Origin: Microbispora sp. ZYX-F-249
GTDB lineage: Bacteria; Actinomycetota; Actinomycetes; Streptosporangiales; Streptosporangiaceae
DNA: 57,754 bases
Assembly (NCBI RefSeq): GCF_039649665.1
Contig: NZ_JBDJAW010000046.1
Span: 1 to 57,754 of the forward strand
Direction of reading: 5' to 3'
The position numbers and the translations under genes were made by a program. Positions within the stretch are counted from its first letter, which is position 1; each line of letters opens with the position of its first letter. Shown here piece after piece: positions 50,189-57,431 of this stretch. The notes below the pieces were generated by a model, which searched no databases, was not told the origin of the DNA, and saw only the letters and a program-made list of their open reading frames with translations.

Positions 50189-51576
50189 CGGGCATCGCCC
50201 CCATCCGGTGGCGACGATTGCGGCAAGGGCACGCCCGCAAGTCCGGCGACGAGTGCGTCTCCCGGGGAGTAGCCCTTTCCGGCGTACTCCCATTCGCTGA
50301 TCACAAGGACGGTGTCTTCGTCGAGGAGGGGCAGGCGGCCGGTGGTGACGTCTTCGTCTCGGGCGTGGTTTTGGCGGTCGGCGCGGATGTCTCCGAGGGT
50401 GGTGGAGTAACGGCGGGATCGGGTGGAGAAGTGGCCGCGGAAGCCCAGCATGTGCGCCCACTGGGTGACCCGAAGTTCGGCCAACTCCTCAAAGGCACCG
50501 AGGCGAAGGCATTCGGCGATGAGTCGCCGGGCGTGGTCGCGGACGGGCAAGGCGGTCAGGTCCTCGCCGGGAACGATGCGCCGGTCGATGGTGCCGACGC
50601 ATTCGGCGGCCTTCGTGGCGTACTTGGCCACGTACCCGGCTACGGCCTGGTCGGTCAGCTCGCCGTCGATTTTGATCGGGCGGGCGTCGAGCTGCGTACC
50701 CCATCGGAGTACGCGTTCCGGTTGGCCGACGCACGCGGGCACCTTAGCCGTGACCACTGAGGTGGCGTGCTCTACGGCCTGCCTCAGCAGGTCGAGCGTC
50801 GCCCAGGCCGGGGGCGGGGAGATGGGTCCGGCCGGGCCGTCCAGGCGGATCACGGCGTGCAGGTGGACGACGCCGCGTCGCTGGTACTCAGCCACCTTGG
50901 CGAAGGAGACGACGAGCTGGTCGCGCATGTCGCGGAGGGTCAGGCCGCCGAGCTTGGCCAGGTGCCGGCGAAGGGCGTCGGCGAAGCGTTTCCACAGCAG
51001 CGGCGCGACCGCGTTGAACAGGACCGAGCCGGTGTAGTCGTAGCAGTCGGGGCACAGCGGCTCGCCGAGGCGGTCATCGTCGGCCCCGTGCCGGGCTGTG
51101 CAGGACAGGAGTCGCCCGTGCGGGCAGGTCTCGGCGTCGCGTCGAGGGTGGCAGGGCAGGACGCTCCCGTTGTGCTGCCTGCGGGTGTGGACCGGGCCGA
51201 ATGACGGCGCGGTGAGCGTGACGAACAGACACGGGTGCGCGGTCACTGTGTCGGGGACGCCCTTACCGCCGACGAGTCCGGCCCGGATGAGGTGATAGGT
51301 GTCGGCCCGGTAGGTCTCGGCGCAGGCCGGGCAGCGGGAGGCGCGGCGGGTCTTGCACGGCACGCGAAGGACGCCGTCGGGTTCGAGACGGGTGCTGTAG
51401 CGGTGCAGCAGGGTCCCGGTAGCCCTGTCCCAGTGTTCGACCTTGCCACGCAGGTGGATCGGCTGTCGACAGCCGCCCGTGTGGCGGATCTGGAAGGCGA
51501 AGCGGGAGCAGTTGGGGTCGTTGAGTCGGGCGATGGCACCGCGGATGGCGTGCGCGTTGGCGGATGTTACGGGCAA
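50185..51576 (-). CDS. RepSA-like replication initiator (HUH type)
   Basis: A 463-residue protein, the length of pSAM2 RepSA. Seen: a zinc-like group CPAC...CPHG...CPDCYDY, the conserved LFVTLTAPSFGPVH, the HUH-type motif RGVVHLHAVIRLDG, and the motif VAGYVAKYATKAAE, where the catalytic Tyr of rolling-circle initiators is expected. It nicks the element's origin for rolling-circle replication before transfer. The TTG start at 51576 has a strong AAAGGAGGT 7 nt upstream and no ATG or GTG nearby, so weak initiation may limit copy number. The nick site was not identified. Confidence 0.9.
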   Translation of the reverse strand: MPVTSANAHAIRGAIARLNDPNCSRFAFQIRHTGGCRQPIHLRGKVEHWDRATGTLLHRYSTRLEPDGVLRVPCKTRRASRCPACAETYRADTYHLIRAGLVGGKGVPDTVTAHPCLFVTLTAPSFGPVHTRRQHNGSVLPCHPRRDAETCPHGRLLSCTARHGADDDRLGEPLCPDCYDYTGSVLFNAVAPLLWKRFADALRRHLAKLGGLTLRDMRDQLVVSFAKVAEYQRRGVVHLHAVIRLDGPAGPISPPPAWATLDLLRQAVEHATSVVTAKVPACVGQPERVLRWGTQLDARPIKIDGELTDQAVAGYVAKYATKAAECVGTIDRRIVPGEDLTALPVRDHARRLIAECLRLGAFEELAELRVTQWAHMLGFRGHFSTRSRRYSTTLGDIRADRQNHARDEDVTTGRLPLLDEDTVLVISEWEYAGKGYSPGDALVAGLAGVPLPQSSPPDGGDAR

Positions 51577-51671
51577 GATGGAGACCTCCTTTCGCTCGAT
51601 GGGTGGAGGGATGGCCCCCGACCTGGCAGGCGTCTTGGCGGATGTACGGCCAGGCCGGGGGCGCGGACGGA

Positions 51672-51812
51672 TCAGCAGAAGCCGAGCCCGTCACAGTGGC
51701 GGCAGGTCTCGCCGTAGGAGTCGAGACCGCCTCCACCGCAGTGGCAGCACTGCCACCGCTGAGGCCTGATCGGCACAGGTTTCGTGGTCGGTGCCTGTTC
51801 GGTGTCGGGCAT
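51672..51812 (-). CDS. 46-residue double CxxCxGxG microprotein
   Basis: A short frame starting ATG 51812 with AAAGGAGGTGA 7 nt upstream and ending TGA 51672. It reads MPDTEQAPTTKPVPIRPQRW, then CCHCGGGG, LDSYGET, CRHCDGLGFC. Two exact DnaJ-type CxxCxGxG motifs 7 residues apart make a compact zinc-binding hairpin. It lies between rep and the 120-residue gene in the AICE operon and uses the same ribosome-binding site pattern as its neighbours. The function is unknown; it could be a zinc-ribbon adaptor for replication or transfer. Confidence 0.75.
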   Translation of the reverse strand: MPDTEQAPTTKPVPIRPQRWQCCHCGGGGLDSYGETCRHCDGLGFC

Positions 51813-51833
51813 AGGTGTCACCTCCTTTCGTGG

Positions 51834-52196
51834 TCAGGCGGCCTGCGCCGCGTTCTGGTCGGGGATGGGGTCGGGCTGGATGCAGCCCTCGTAGCTGCGT
51901 TCGGCTTCGTACTGGGCGCGGCGGGCGGCCAGGATGGCCACGGCCCGGTACTCCACAGGGCCGAAGCAGATCGAGGCGGCGTAGTGGCCGGCCTCGCGCT
52001 CGCGCGGGTCGATCGACGTGCCGAGCAGTTCGGCGATGTGGTCGACCTCGGTGCACATGTCTGCGTCCGTGGCGCGGTGCGGGAAGTGCAGGACGTTGAC
52101 AGTGCGTGGGACGGGAACGGCCGGGTTGGCGTCCAGGAAGTCGGCCAGGGCGCGGAGCCCGGCAATGAGCGCGGGCCGGTAGTCGTCGTTGGTCAT
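51834..52196 (-). CDS. AICE accessory protein of unknown function
   Basis: A 120-residue soluble acidic protein (MTNDDYRPALIAGLRALADFLDANPAVPVP...). Its pattern, a helix then a beta strand TVNVLHFPHRATD and a helix with CTEVDHIAELL, is common among small AICE and plasmid proteins whose role is not known. ATG 52196 is preceded by AAAGGAG. It is in the operon between the DUF2637-like gene and the microprotein gene. Confidence 0.75.
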   Translation of the reverse strand: MTNDDYRPALIAGLRALADFLDANPAVPVPRTVNVLHFPHRATDADMCTEVDHIAELLGTSIDPREREAGHYAASICFGPVEYRAVAILAARRAQYEAERSYEGCIQPDPIPDQNAAQAA

Positions 52197-52213
52197 GCGG
52201 TGATCTCCTTTCG

Positions 52214-52864
52214 TCAGGCGGGTTCGGATGCGGTTCGCAGGGTGCGCAGCAGGTCGGAGGCGAGCTGGTTGGACACACCGAGGCGGGCGCGCAGCAGGTC
52301 GCGGGTGATCGGTTTGCCGTGCTTGGCCTGGTGTTCGTCGGCCACGCGGCGGGCGTAGTCGACCAGGGCCGGGGACGGTCCCGGCTCGCCGTCCTGCGCG
52401 GCGGGGACGAGCGCCGGAGCGGGGGACGGCGAGGACGGGACGGCGTCGACGGTCAGGGCGGGCGCGGACGGATCAGTACGAGGGGCGGCGGCACGGCGTT
52501 CGAGCATCGAGACGGCGATGAGGAACGCCCCGGCGGGGGTGGCCGCCGTCAGCCAGCCCCACACGGTCGGTTCGGCTTGGTGCAGGTTGGCGGCCAGGGA
52601 CAACACGATCCCGCTGGCTAGGACGAGCGTCGGCCAGGACACCCACCCGTTGCGTTGCCGTCCGGTCTTCTTGTCGCGCTGCCGTTCTCGGGCGGCCATG
52701 ACGCAGGTGAGGTCGACGCAGACGGCCACGGCCCACGACATCCAGCCGGTCTGTCCGTGGTCGGTGGCGGTCTCGCGGATGTGGGTGAACGATCCGGCAC
52801 CCGCGATGGCGGCCAGGACGAGAACCGGCCCGGTGTCGAGAAGCCATGAGGCGAGGCGTCGCAT
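52214..52864 (-). CDS. DUF2637-type membrane protein with C-terminal HTH
   Basis: A 216-residue protein with four hydrophobic segments (about 8-26, 40-58, 75-92, 101-120), typical of DUF2637 proteins of AICEs and Streptomyces plasmids. A Pro/Ala linker follows, and then a winged-helix-like C terminus (LVDYARRVADEHQAKHGKPITRDLLRARLGVSNQLASDLLRTLR). It may help plasmid spread, as Spd proteins do, which is an inference from location beside the tra gene. ATG start with AAAGGGGGT upstream. Confidence 0.8.
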   Translation of the reverse strand: MRRLASWLLDTGPVLVLAAIAGAGSFTHIRETATDHGQTGWMSWAVAVCVDLTCVMAARERQRDKKTGRQRNGWVSWPTLVLASGIVLSLAANLHQAEPTVWGWLTAATPAGAFLIAVSMLERRAAAPRTDPSAPALTVDAVPSSPSPAPALVPAAQDGEPGPSPALVDYARRVADEHQAKHGKPITRDLLRARLGVSNQLASDLLRTLRTASEPA

Positions 52865-52882
52865 CGTTACCCCCTTTCGTGA

Positions 52883-54235
52883 TCAGGCGGACAACAACTC
52901 GGACAGCGCGACCTCATCAAGGCCGGTGACGCGGCCGGGCTGGGCGATCTCGGACCACGTGGGAGTGAGCCGGGACCAGTGCCGGGCGGTGTGTTCTGCG
53001 GTCTGCTCGGAGACGTGGAAGGAGCGGGCGCGGTACCACTGGCCGTCCTGGCTGGCGACGATCGCGACGCCGGGCGTTTCGGCGGGGATCGCGCGAGCGG
53101 AGACCAGGGCGGCGGGGTCGAGGTCGCCGAGCGTCATGGTCGCGGTCTCGGGGTCGTTGACCCGGTGGCAGATCCGCCCTGAGCACTGGGCGCGTAGGGC
53201 GGTGACGCCGGGGCCGAGGTCGGAGCCGATTCGCTGGCCGGAGCAGAACAGGTAGATGCCGAACGCCCGCCCGAGCTGGGCGATGCGCAGCAGCGCGGTC
53301 GAGGTGTGGGCGATCTCGTCTTTCTCGGACTTGTCGGCCATCAGGTACAGCTCGGCCAGCTCGTCGACCAGCACCACGACCGGGACTGGTCGCACGCCGG
53401 GCGGTAGTTGCCAGATGTTGCGCGCGCCGGCCGTACGGCACAGCCCCATTCGGTCGACCATGAGTGCCACCAGGTCATCCAGCAGGGTCACGCTCTCGGC
53501 CCGCGTGGTCGCCAGGGCCGACAGGCGTGGTGCGTACGGGGTGAACTCGACGCCGCCTTTGAGATCGATGCCGACCAGGGCGACCGGTTGCGGAGCGAGC
53601 CCAACCAGCAGGGCGTTGGCGAGGTTGGACTTGCCCGATTGGGTGGCACCCGCGTTGATCCAGTGCGGCACCGTGCGGAAGTCGATCGTCCACAGCCCCC
53701 CGGTCTCCAGCCGCCCGACGTGGACGGTGAGGAGCTCGCCGGAGGCTGGGAGGTGGTCGAGCCGGACGAGCGGGTCCCGCACGGTGGCGGCCAGGACCAC
53801 ACGGCCGGGCCGCGGGGACGAGACCCGTACGGCGTGGACCCCCCAGGAGTGCGCGAGCCGTTCGGCGGCCTGGGCGTAGTCGGCGGGGATCTGCCCTTCC
53901 AGGGTGTGGACGGTGACGCGCCAGCCGTGCCGGGTCGGCAAGGGCACCGACATGAACGGCTTGGTGTCGACCGCGACCCGTTGGAAGCGCCGCCGTACTT
54001 TGACGAGCCCGGTTGAGGCGATCGCGCCGGGAACAAGGGTGAACCACCAGCGTTGCCGCTTTTTGGTCAGGCCACAACCGAGGGCGACCTTGCGCCAGGT
54101 CGCCCAGATGGTGACGGCCATCAGTGGGAAGCCGACGAGCAGCCAGTACGACCGGTAGTGCAGGTGGCGCCAGGCCCATAGGCCGGCCGCCGAAGCGGCC
54201 AGGCCCGGGAGCAGCACCAGCAGGGCGTCACGCAT
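52883..54235 (-). CDS. traSA: FtsK/SpoIIIE-type conjugal DNA translocase (TraSA-like)
   Basis: A 450-residue protein. Two N-terminal membrane helices (about 3-20 and 27-45), then a RecA-like motor with Walker A INAGATQSGKSNLANALL and Walker B VVVLVDELAELYLMADKSEKDE. AICEs move between mycelia as double-stranded DNA using this single hexameric pump. Its start overlaps the end of the upstream regulatory gene by 8 bp and lacks its own ribosome-binding site, which suggests coupling. Confidence 0.93.
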   Translation of the reverse strand: MRDALLVLLPGLAASAAGLWAWRHLHYRSYWLLVGFPLMAVTIWATWRKVALGCGLTKKRQRWWFTLVPGAIASTGLVKVRRRFQRVAVDTKPFMSVPLPTRHGWRVTVHTLEGQIPADYAQAAERLAHSWGVHAVRVSSPRPGRVVLAATVRDPLVRLDHLPASGELLTVHVGRLETGGLWTIDFRTVPHWINAGATQSGKSNLANALLVGLAPQPVALVGIDLKGGVEFTPYAPRLSALATTRAESVTLLDDLVALMVDRMGLCRTAGARNIWQLPPGVRPVPVVVLVDELAELYLMADKSEKDEIAHTSTALLRIAQLGRAFGIYLFCSGQRIGSDLGPGVTALRAQCSGRICHRVNDPETATMTLGDLDPAALVSARAIPAETPGVAIVASQDGQWYRARSFHVSEQTAEHTARHWSRLTPTWSEIAQPGRVTGLDEVALSELLSA

Positions 54236-54569
54236 GGGCGGTCACCCCTGCCGGGACGATCGAGCTGGCTCGGTAGCTGATGCCCCATCGGGCCTCGCCG
54301 CCCCGGGACATTTCCCAGACGTAGCCGACCAGGCCGACCGGGGTGACGTCCTGTCCGGCGGTGACCTGGGGCTCGCCGCTGGTTCCGACCTTGACGAGTT
54401 CGATCCGGCCGAACTCGTCCTCGACCGACAGGACGATCTCGTAGACGGTGTTGCCGTTCTTGTCGGTCTTGATCTCGCCCGTGTCCTGGTTCAGGACGCG
54501 CGGGCGAGGCGCGCGGACGCAGACGAACTGCAGCTTGGTCACATCGACCGGGATCGGAATGGTGCGCAT
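54228..54569 (-). CDS. SCO3933-like AICE regulatory protein
   Basis: A 113-residue protein: MRTIPIPVDVTKLQFVCVRAPRPRVLNQDTGEIKTDKNGNTVYEIVLSVEDE, which resembles the small conserved protein found just before tra genes in many AICEs. It is mostly beta strand. The molecular role is unknown. It is the first gene of the long minus-strand operon, with AAGGAGGT 7 nt before its ATG, and faces the GntR gene across the operator. Confidence 0.8.
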   Translation of the reverse strand: MRTIPIPVDVTKLQFVCVRAPRPRVLNQDTGEIKTDKNGNTVYEIVLSVEDEFGRIELVKVGTSGEPQVTAGQDVTPVGLVGYVWEMSRGGEARWGISYRASSIVPAGVTAHA

Positions 54570-54592
54570 CTTGTGGACCTCCTTAGTCTCGT

Positions 54593-54618
54593 GGCCAACA
54601 TAGTTAACTAGGTTGGCC
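54593..54618. promoter_or_regulatory. GntR/KorSA-like operator
   Basis: GGCCAACATAGTT followed by AACTAGGTTGGCC is a 26-bp palindrome with one mismatch pair, centred on GTTAAC. It lies between the divergent GntR gene and the tra-rep-xis-int operon, so it is the expected site where the repressor controls both. A possible -10 (GATACT, 54666-54671) for the GntR gene is downstream of it. Confidence 0.8.
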
Positions 54619-54694
54619 TGGTTGTCAATGTCCTCTCGGTTGGCTTGGTCGCCGTGGCGTGGTGTGATACTTGTGGCCGTACGACAGGAGAGGG

Positions 54695-55051
54695 ATGGTC
54701 AAGAAGACGGGACGGCCCGGTTACCTCCAAATCGCCGACGATCTGCGTGAGCAGATCCGCGGCGGATCTCTGTCGCCCGGCTCCCCACTGCCGTCGACCA
54801 CCCAGCTCGCCGCCCGGTACGACGCCTCACTCAGCGTGGTGAAGCTGGCGGTCGGGATCTTGCGGACCGAGGGCCTGGTGATCGGCCAGCAGGGCAAGGG
54901 CGTGTTCGTCCGGGAAGACGTCCCGGACACCGATCCGGGGTCGGCGGGCGACTTGGCGAGCGAGGTCATCGCGCTACGCACCGCCGTACAGGACTTGTCG
55001 GAACGCTTGGCGCGGGTCGAAGCGACCTTGTCTCAGCGATCCGAGAGTTAG
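54695..55051 (+). CDS. GntR-family repressor (KorSA-like)
   Basis: A 118-residue protein: YLQIADDLREQIRGGSLSPGSPLPSTTQLAARYDASLSVVKLAVGILRTEGLVIGQQGKGVFV is a complete GntR winged helix. It is followed by a short coiled coil (LASEVIALRTAVQDLSERLARVEATL) in place of a ligand domain, so dimerisation without an effector is likely. ATG 54695 has AGGAGAGGG just upstream. Like KorSA of pSAM2 it should repress transfer and replication genes. Confidence 0.9.
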   Translation: MVKKTGRPGYLQIADDLREQIRGGSLSPGSPLPSTTQLAARYDASLSVVKLAVGILRTEGLVIGQQGKGVFVREDVPDTDPGSAGDLASEVIALRTAVQDLSERLARVEATLSQRSES

Positions 55052-55232
55052 GACCACCGTCCCGGACCTTTAAGCCGGTGACGTGGCGAGCGAGCCGCGC
55101 GGAGGCGTTCCCGGAGGCGACCCCGCCACGCATGGCCTTGTCCTCCCGCCGGATGCCGACCAAGACCGTCACGTAGCCGACGGTCACAACCGCGCTGAGC
55201 GCCAGGGCGATGATCAGAGGCAGCGCGCTCAC
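54966..55232 (-). CDS. Small AICE membrane protein
   Basis: An 88-residue protein with one membrane helix (VSALPLIIALALSAVVTVGYVTVLVGI) and a basic tail. The GTG start at 55232 overlaps the stop of the upstream zinc-motif gene (GTGA), which supports this start. Its 3' end overlaps the end of the convergent GntR gene by 86 bp. The overlap lowers confidence in the last third, but the helix and coupling are convincing. The function is unknown. Confidence 0.6.
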   Translation of the reverse strand: MSALPLIIALALSAVVTVGYVTVLVGIRREDKAMRGGVASGNASARLARHVTGLKVRDGGPNSRIAETRSLRPAPSVPTSPVRRCVAR

Positions 55233-55447
55233 GACCAGATCACCCCCAGGGCGGCGGCGCCGAGCGGGCCACGTGGGGGACGACGGGTGATGGCGCGACG
55301 CCGAGCGGCCCGGCGGCGGGCGACCTGACGGCGTGCCCACCGGTCACGAGCGATGCACTTAGAGCACCGGGTCTGTCCCTCCTCCAGCAGCGCCCCGCAC
55401 TCGCAGCCGGGCACCTCCTCCGGAGGGGCGATCGTGGTGTCTGTCAT
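55229..55447 (-). CDS. Small zinc-motif protein
   Basis: A 72-residue protein with two cysteine pairs, GCECGALLEEGQTRCSKC (CxC and CxxC), then a strongly basic region of Arg/Ala (RDRWARRQVARRRAARRRA) that could bind nucleic acid. ATG 55447 has AAAGGAG upstream. It is coupled to the small membrane protein gene. Similar short Cys/Arg proteins are common in AICEs next to the regulator. The function is unknown. Confidence 0.7.
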   Translation of the reverse strand: MTDTTIAPPEEVPGCECGALLEEGQTRCSKCIARDRWARRQVARRRAARRRAITRRPPRGPLGAAALGVIWS

Positions 55448-55529
55448 TGGTCTGTTCTCCTTTCGTCGCAGGTAGTGGTGCGTTGTGACACCGAGAGTGC
55501 GGCGAAAGGGGAGGACGAGATCACTACAC

Positions 55530-55556
55530 GACGGGACATGTTCAAGACGTCCCGTC
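55530..55556. promoter_or_regulatory. Putative operator upstream of the HTH-Nudix genes
   Basis: GACGGGAC (55530-55537) and GTCCCGTC (55549-55556) form a perfect 8-bp inverted repeat with an 11-bp spacer, 41 bp before the HTH gene start. It would overlap a promoter with TACGAT (55557-55562) as -10. The HTH protein itself may bind it. Confidence 0.5.
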
Positions 55557-55597
55557 TACGATTGCCACGTCCCTGGACGTCCTACGCGGCAGGTGAG

Positions 55598-56338
55598 ATG
55601 GCCAACGAGCGACTACGCGCGGCCCTTCTGGAACGCGGCGTGAGCATCGCCGAGCTGGCGACTGCCATCGAGGTGGACCCCAAGACCGTCGAACGCTGGA
55701 TCACCAAAGGCCGCGCACCGTACCGAAAGCACAGATACGCCGTCGCCACCCACCTGGGGATGGACGAGAGCTACCTGTGGCCAGAGGCGTTGACACGCGA
55801 GCAGGTGGCATCGGCGTCCGAAAGTGAGATCGTCACCGTCTACCCGCACCGATGGGCCGTCCCCCGGGACGCCTGGGGACGTCTGTTCGCCCAGGCCCAG
55901 AACGAGATCGGCATCCTCGTCTACAGCGGGCTATTCCTCGCTGACGACGCCGGCATCGTGCGCATGCTCGCCGAGAAGGCCGCAGCCGGAGTGAGGGTAC
56001 GCATCCTGCTCGGCGACCCCGACAGCCCCCAGGTCGCCCAGCGCGGCGCGGACGAGGGTGTTGACGACGGCATGGCGGCCAGGATTCGCAACGCCCTCGT
56101 GCTCTACCGGCCCATCCGCGGCTTGGACGGAGTCGAGATCCGGCTTCACCCCACGGTGCTGTACAACTCCATCTACCGCGGCGACGATCAGCTTCTCGTA
56201 AACACCCACGTGTACGGCGTGCCCGCCGGCAACGCGCCCGTCCTGCACCTGCGCAAGGTGTTAGGCGGGGACATGGTCACCACGTATGTCGATAGCTTTG
56301 AGCGGGTGTGGGAGCAGGCCGCACCAGTAGAGTCCTGA
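55598..56338 (+). CDS. HTH regulator with DUF5919-type C-terminal domain
   Basis: A 246-residue protein. The N-terminal Xre-like HTH is ERLRAALLERGVSIAELATAIEVDPKTVERWITKGRAPYRKHRYAVATHL. The C-terminal domain (about 80-245) has NEIGILVYSGLFLADD, AAAGVRVRILLGDPDS, LYRPIRGLDGVEIRLHPTVLYNSIYRGDDQLLVNTHVYG. This is a phospholipase D-like fold (DUF5919) in which the His of IRLH and later His stand where a catalytic His would be, but no full HKD motif is present. ATG 55598 with AGGTGAG directly upstream; ATG 55535 is possible. It forms an operon with the Nudix gene. Confidence 0.82.
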   Translation: MANERLRAALLERGVSIAELATAIEVDPKTVERWITKGRAPYRKHRYAVATHLGMDESYLWPEALTREQVASASESEIVTVYPHRWAVPRDAWGRLFAQAQNEIGILVYSGLFLADDAGIVRMLAEKAAAGVRVRILLGDPDSPQVAQRGADEGVDDGMAARIRNALVLYRPIRGLDGVEIRLHPTVLYNSIYRGDDQLLVNTHVYGVPAGNAPVLHLRKVLGGDMVTTYVDSFERVWEQAAPVES

Positions 56339-56341
56339 GTC

Positions 56342-56818
56342 ATGCCGCGCCGGATCGACTACTACGACGACCCTGACGCTCCTAGGCCGAACAGCCTCGT
56401 CCCGTCCGTCAATGTCGTCGTCACCAACGACGCCGGGGACATCCTGATGATCCGCCGCAGCGACAACGGCAACTGGGCCGTCCCCGGTGGTGCCATCGAC
56501 CTCGGCGAATCCCTCCCCCAGGCCGCTGTACGCGAGACCCTCGAAGAGACCGGCATCGTCTGTGAGATCACCGGCCTCGTCGGCACCTACACCGACCCCC
56601 GCCACGTGATTCTCTACACCTCGAACGGCGAGGCCCGGCAGGAGTTCTCCATCGTCCTCACCGCCCGCGCCATCAGCGGCGAGCCGACCCCGAGCAGCGA
56701 GTCGACCGAGGTCCGATGGGTGCCACGCGACCAGGTCGAGGCGCTGCCGATGGACCGCTCAATGGCCCTGCGGATCGGCCACTACCTCACCGGCACCGGC
56801 CTGCCGTACATCGGGTGA
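56342..56818 (+). CDS. Nudix hydrolase (Pif-like)
   Basis: A 158-residue Nudix protein with a complete Nudix box: G, AIDLG, E, SLPQAAV, RE, T, LEE, T, GI (GX5EX7REUXEEXGU). It hydrolyses a nucleoside diphosphate derivative. In pSAM2 a Nudix protein, Pif, blocks redundant transfer between cells that already hold the element; the same place in this AICE suggests that role. It starts 3 bp after the HTH gene. Confidence 0.88.
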   Translation: MPRRIDYYDDPDAPRPNSLVPSVNVVVTNDAGDILMIRRSDNGNWAVPGGAIDLGESLPQAAVRETLEETGIVCEITGLVGTYTDPRHVILYTSNGEARQEFSIVLTARAISGEPTPSSESTEVRWVPRDQVEALPMDRSMALRIGHYLTGTGLPYIG

Positions 56819-56865
56819 GAAGCCTTGCGTACGGCCTGAAATTGTTGGATTAGACTGTCCCGCCC

Positions 56866-56937
56866 ATGAGCTACGATCGGCATTTCGTCAGCTGGCAACC
56901 GGGCCAGTCTTGGGATGACGCTCTGATTGCGGCATGA
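56866..56937 (+). pseudogene. Truncated ORF remnant
   Basis: A 23-codon frame, MSYDRHFVSWQPGQSW then DDALIAA and a stop, resembles the N terminus of longer actinobacterial proteins that begin MSYD with a PGQSW-like turn. It breaks off at TGA 56935-56937 and no continuation appears in the other frames. It could be a gene remnant left by recombination. Confidence 0.3.
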
Positions 56938-57032
56938 GCGGATGTTCCGCCAAAGCATGAGCCGATGTAGCCACCTGTTCGTACAGCAGACCCACCATGG
57001 CGGCGCTTGCTTCCGGCACTCGTACTCTTCGA

Positions 57033-57431
57033 TTACGTGCTGGGCGTGCGGAGAGGCGTGTAGCCAGCGTCGATCCGTTCGGCCGCTTCCTCCTCGTCCA
57101 GGTACTGGACCCCTTCTCCCCTGCAGTCGGAGCAGGTCTCCCAGACAAAGTCGCGTTCGCTGACGATGACTTTTACGGACCCATCTCCATTGCATTCAAG
57201 ACATTCAAACACATACTCACCGGCTTCCAGTTCCGTCGCCCACTTGTAGCCAGTTGCCTTCTCGTAACTTTCTAGCAGCCTTCCTAGCCTCTTTTCATCT
57301 TCTTTGTCTCGGACGTCGCCCTCCTGTCGCGTTAAGAGGTATTTAGCATCATCCCAAGGCAGGCTGTTGAACCAATCCGCTCCTTCTTTGCTCCACCCTT
57401 CTTCGCCATCACGTCTGTTGGACTCTCCCAT
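57033..57431 (-). CDS. DnaJ-zinc-like protein of unknown function
   Basis: A 132-residue acidic protein. The N-terminal half is helical and charged (RRDGEEGWSKEGADWFNSLPWDD...). The C-terminal half has CLECNGDG and CSDCRGEG, two CxxCxGxG motifs 17 residues apart as in a half DnaJ zinc finger, then a helix EEEAAERI. ATG 57431 has AAGGGAAG upstream. Its DNA is clearly less GC-rich than the rest, so it was acquired more recently. It is probably AICE cargo; there is no J domain. Confidence 0.65.
   Translation of the reverse strand: MGESNRRDGEEGWSKEGADWFNSLPWDDAKYLLTRQEGDVRDKEDEKRLGRLLESYEKATGYKWATELEAGEYVFECLECNGDGSVKVIVSERDFVWETCSDCRGEGVQYLDEEEAAERIDAGYTPLRTPST

Noticed and set aside
56888..57148. 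Minus-strand frame of 86 codons overlapping the DnaJ-zinc-like gene
   Set aside because: It overlaps a better-supported gene, has no ribosome-binding site and no recognisable motif.
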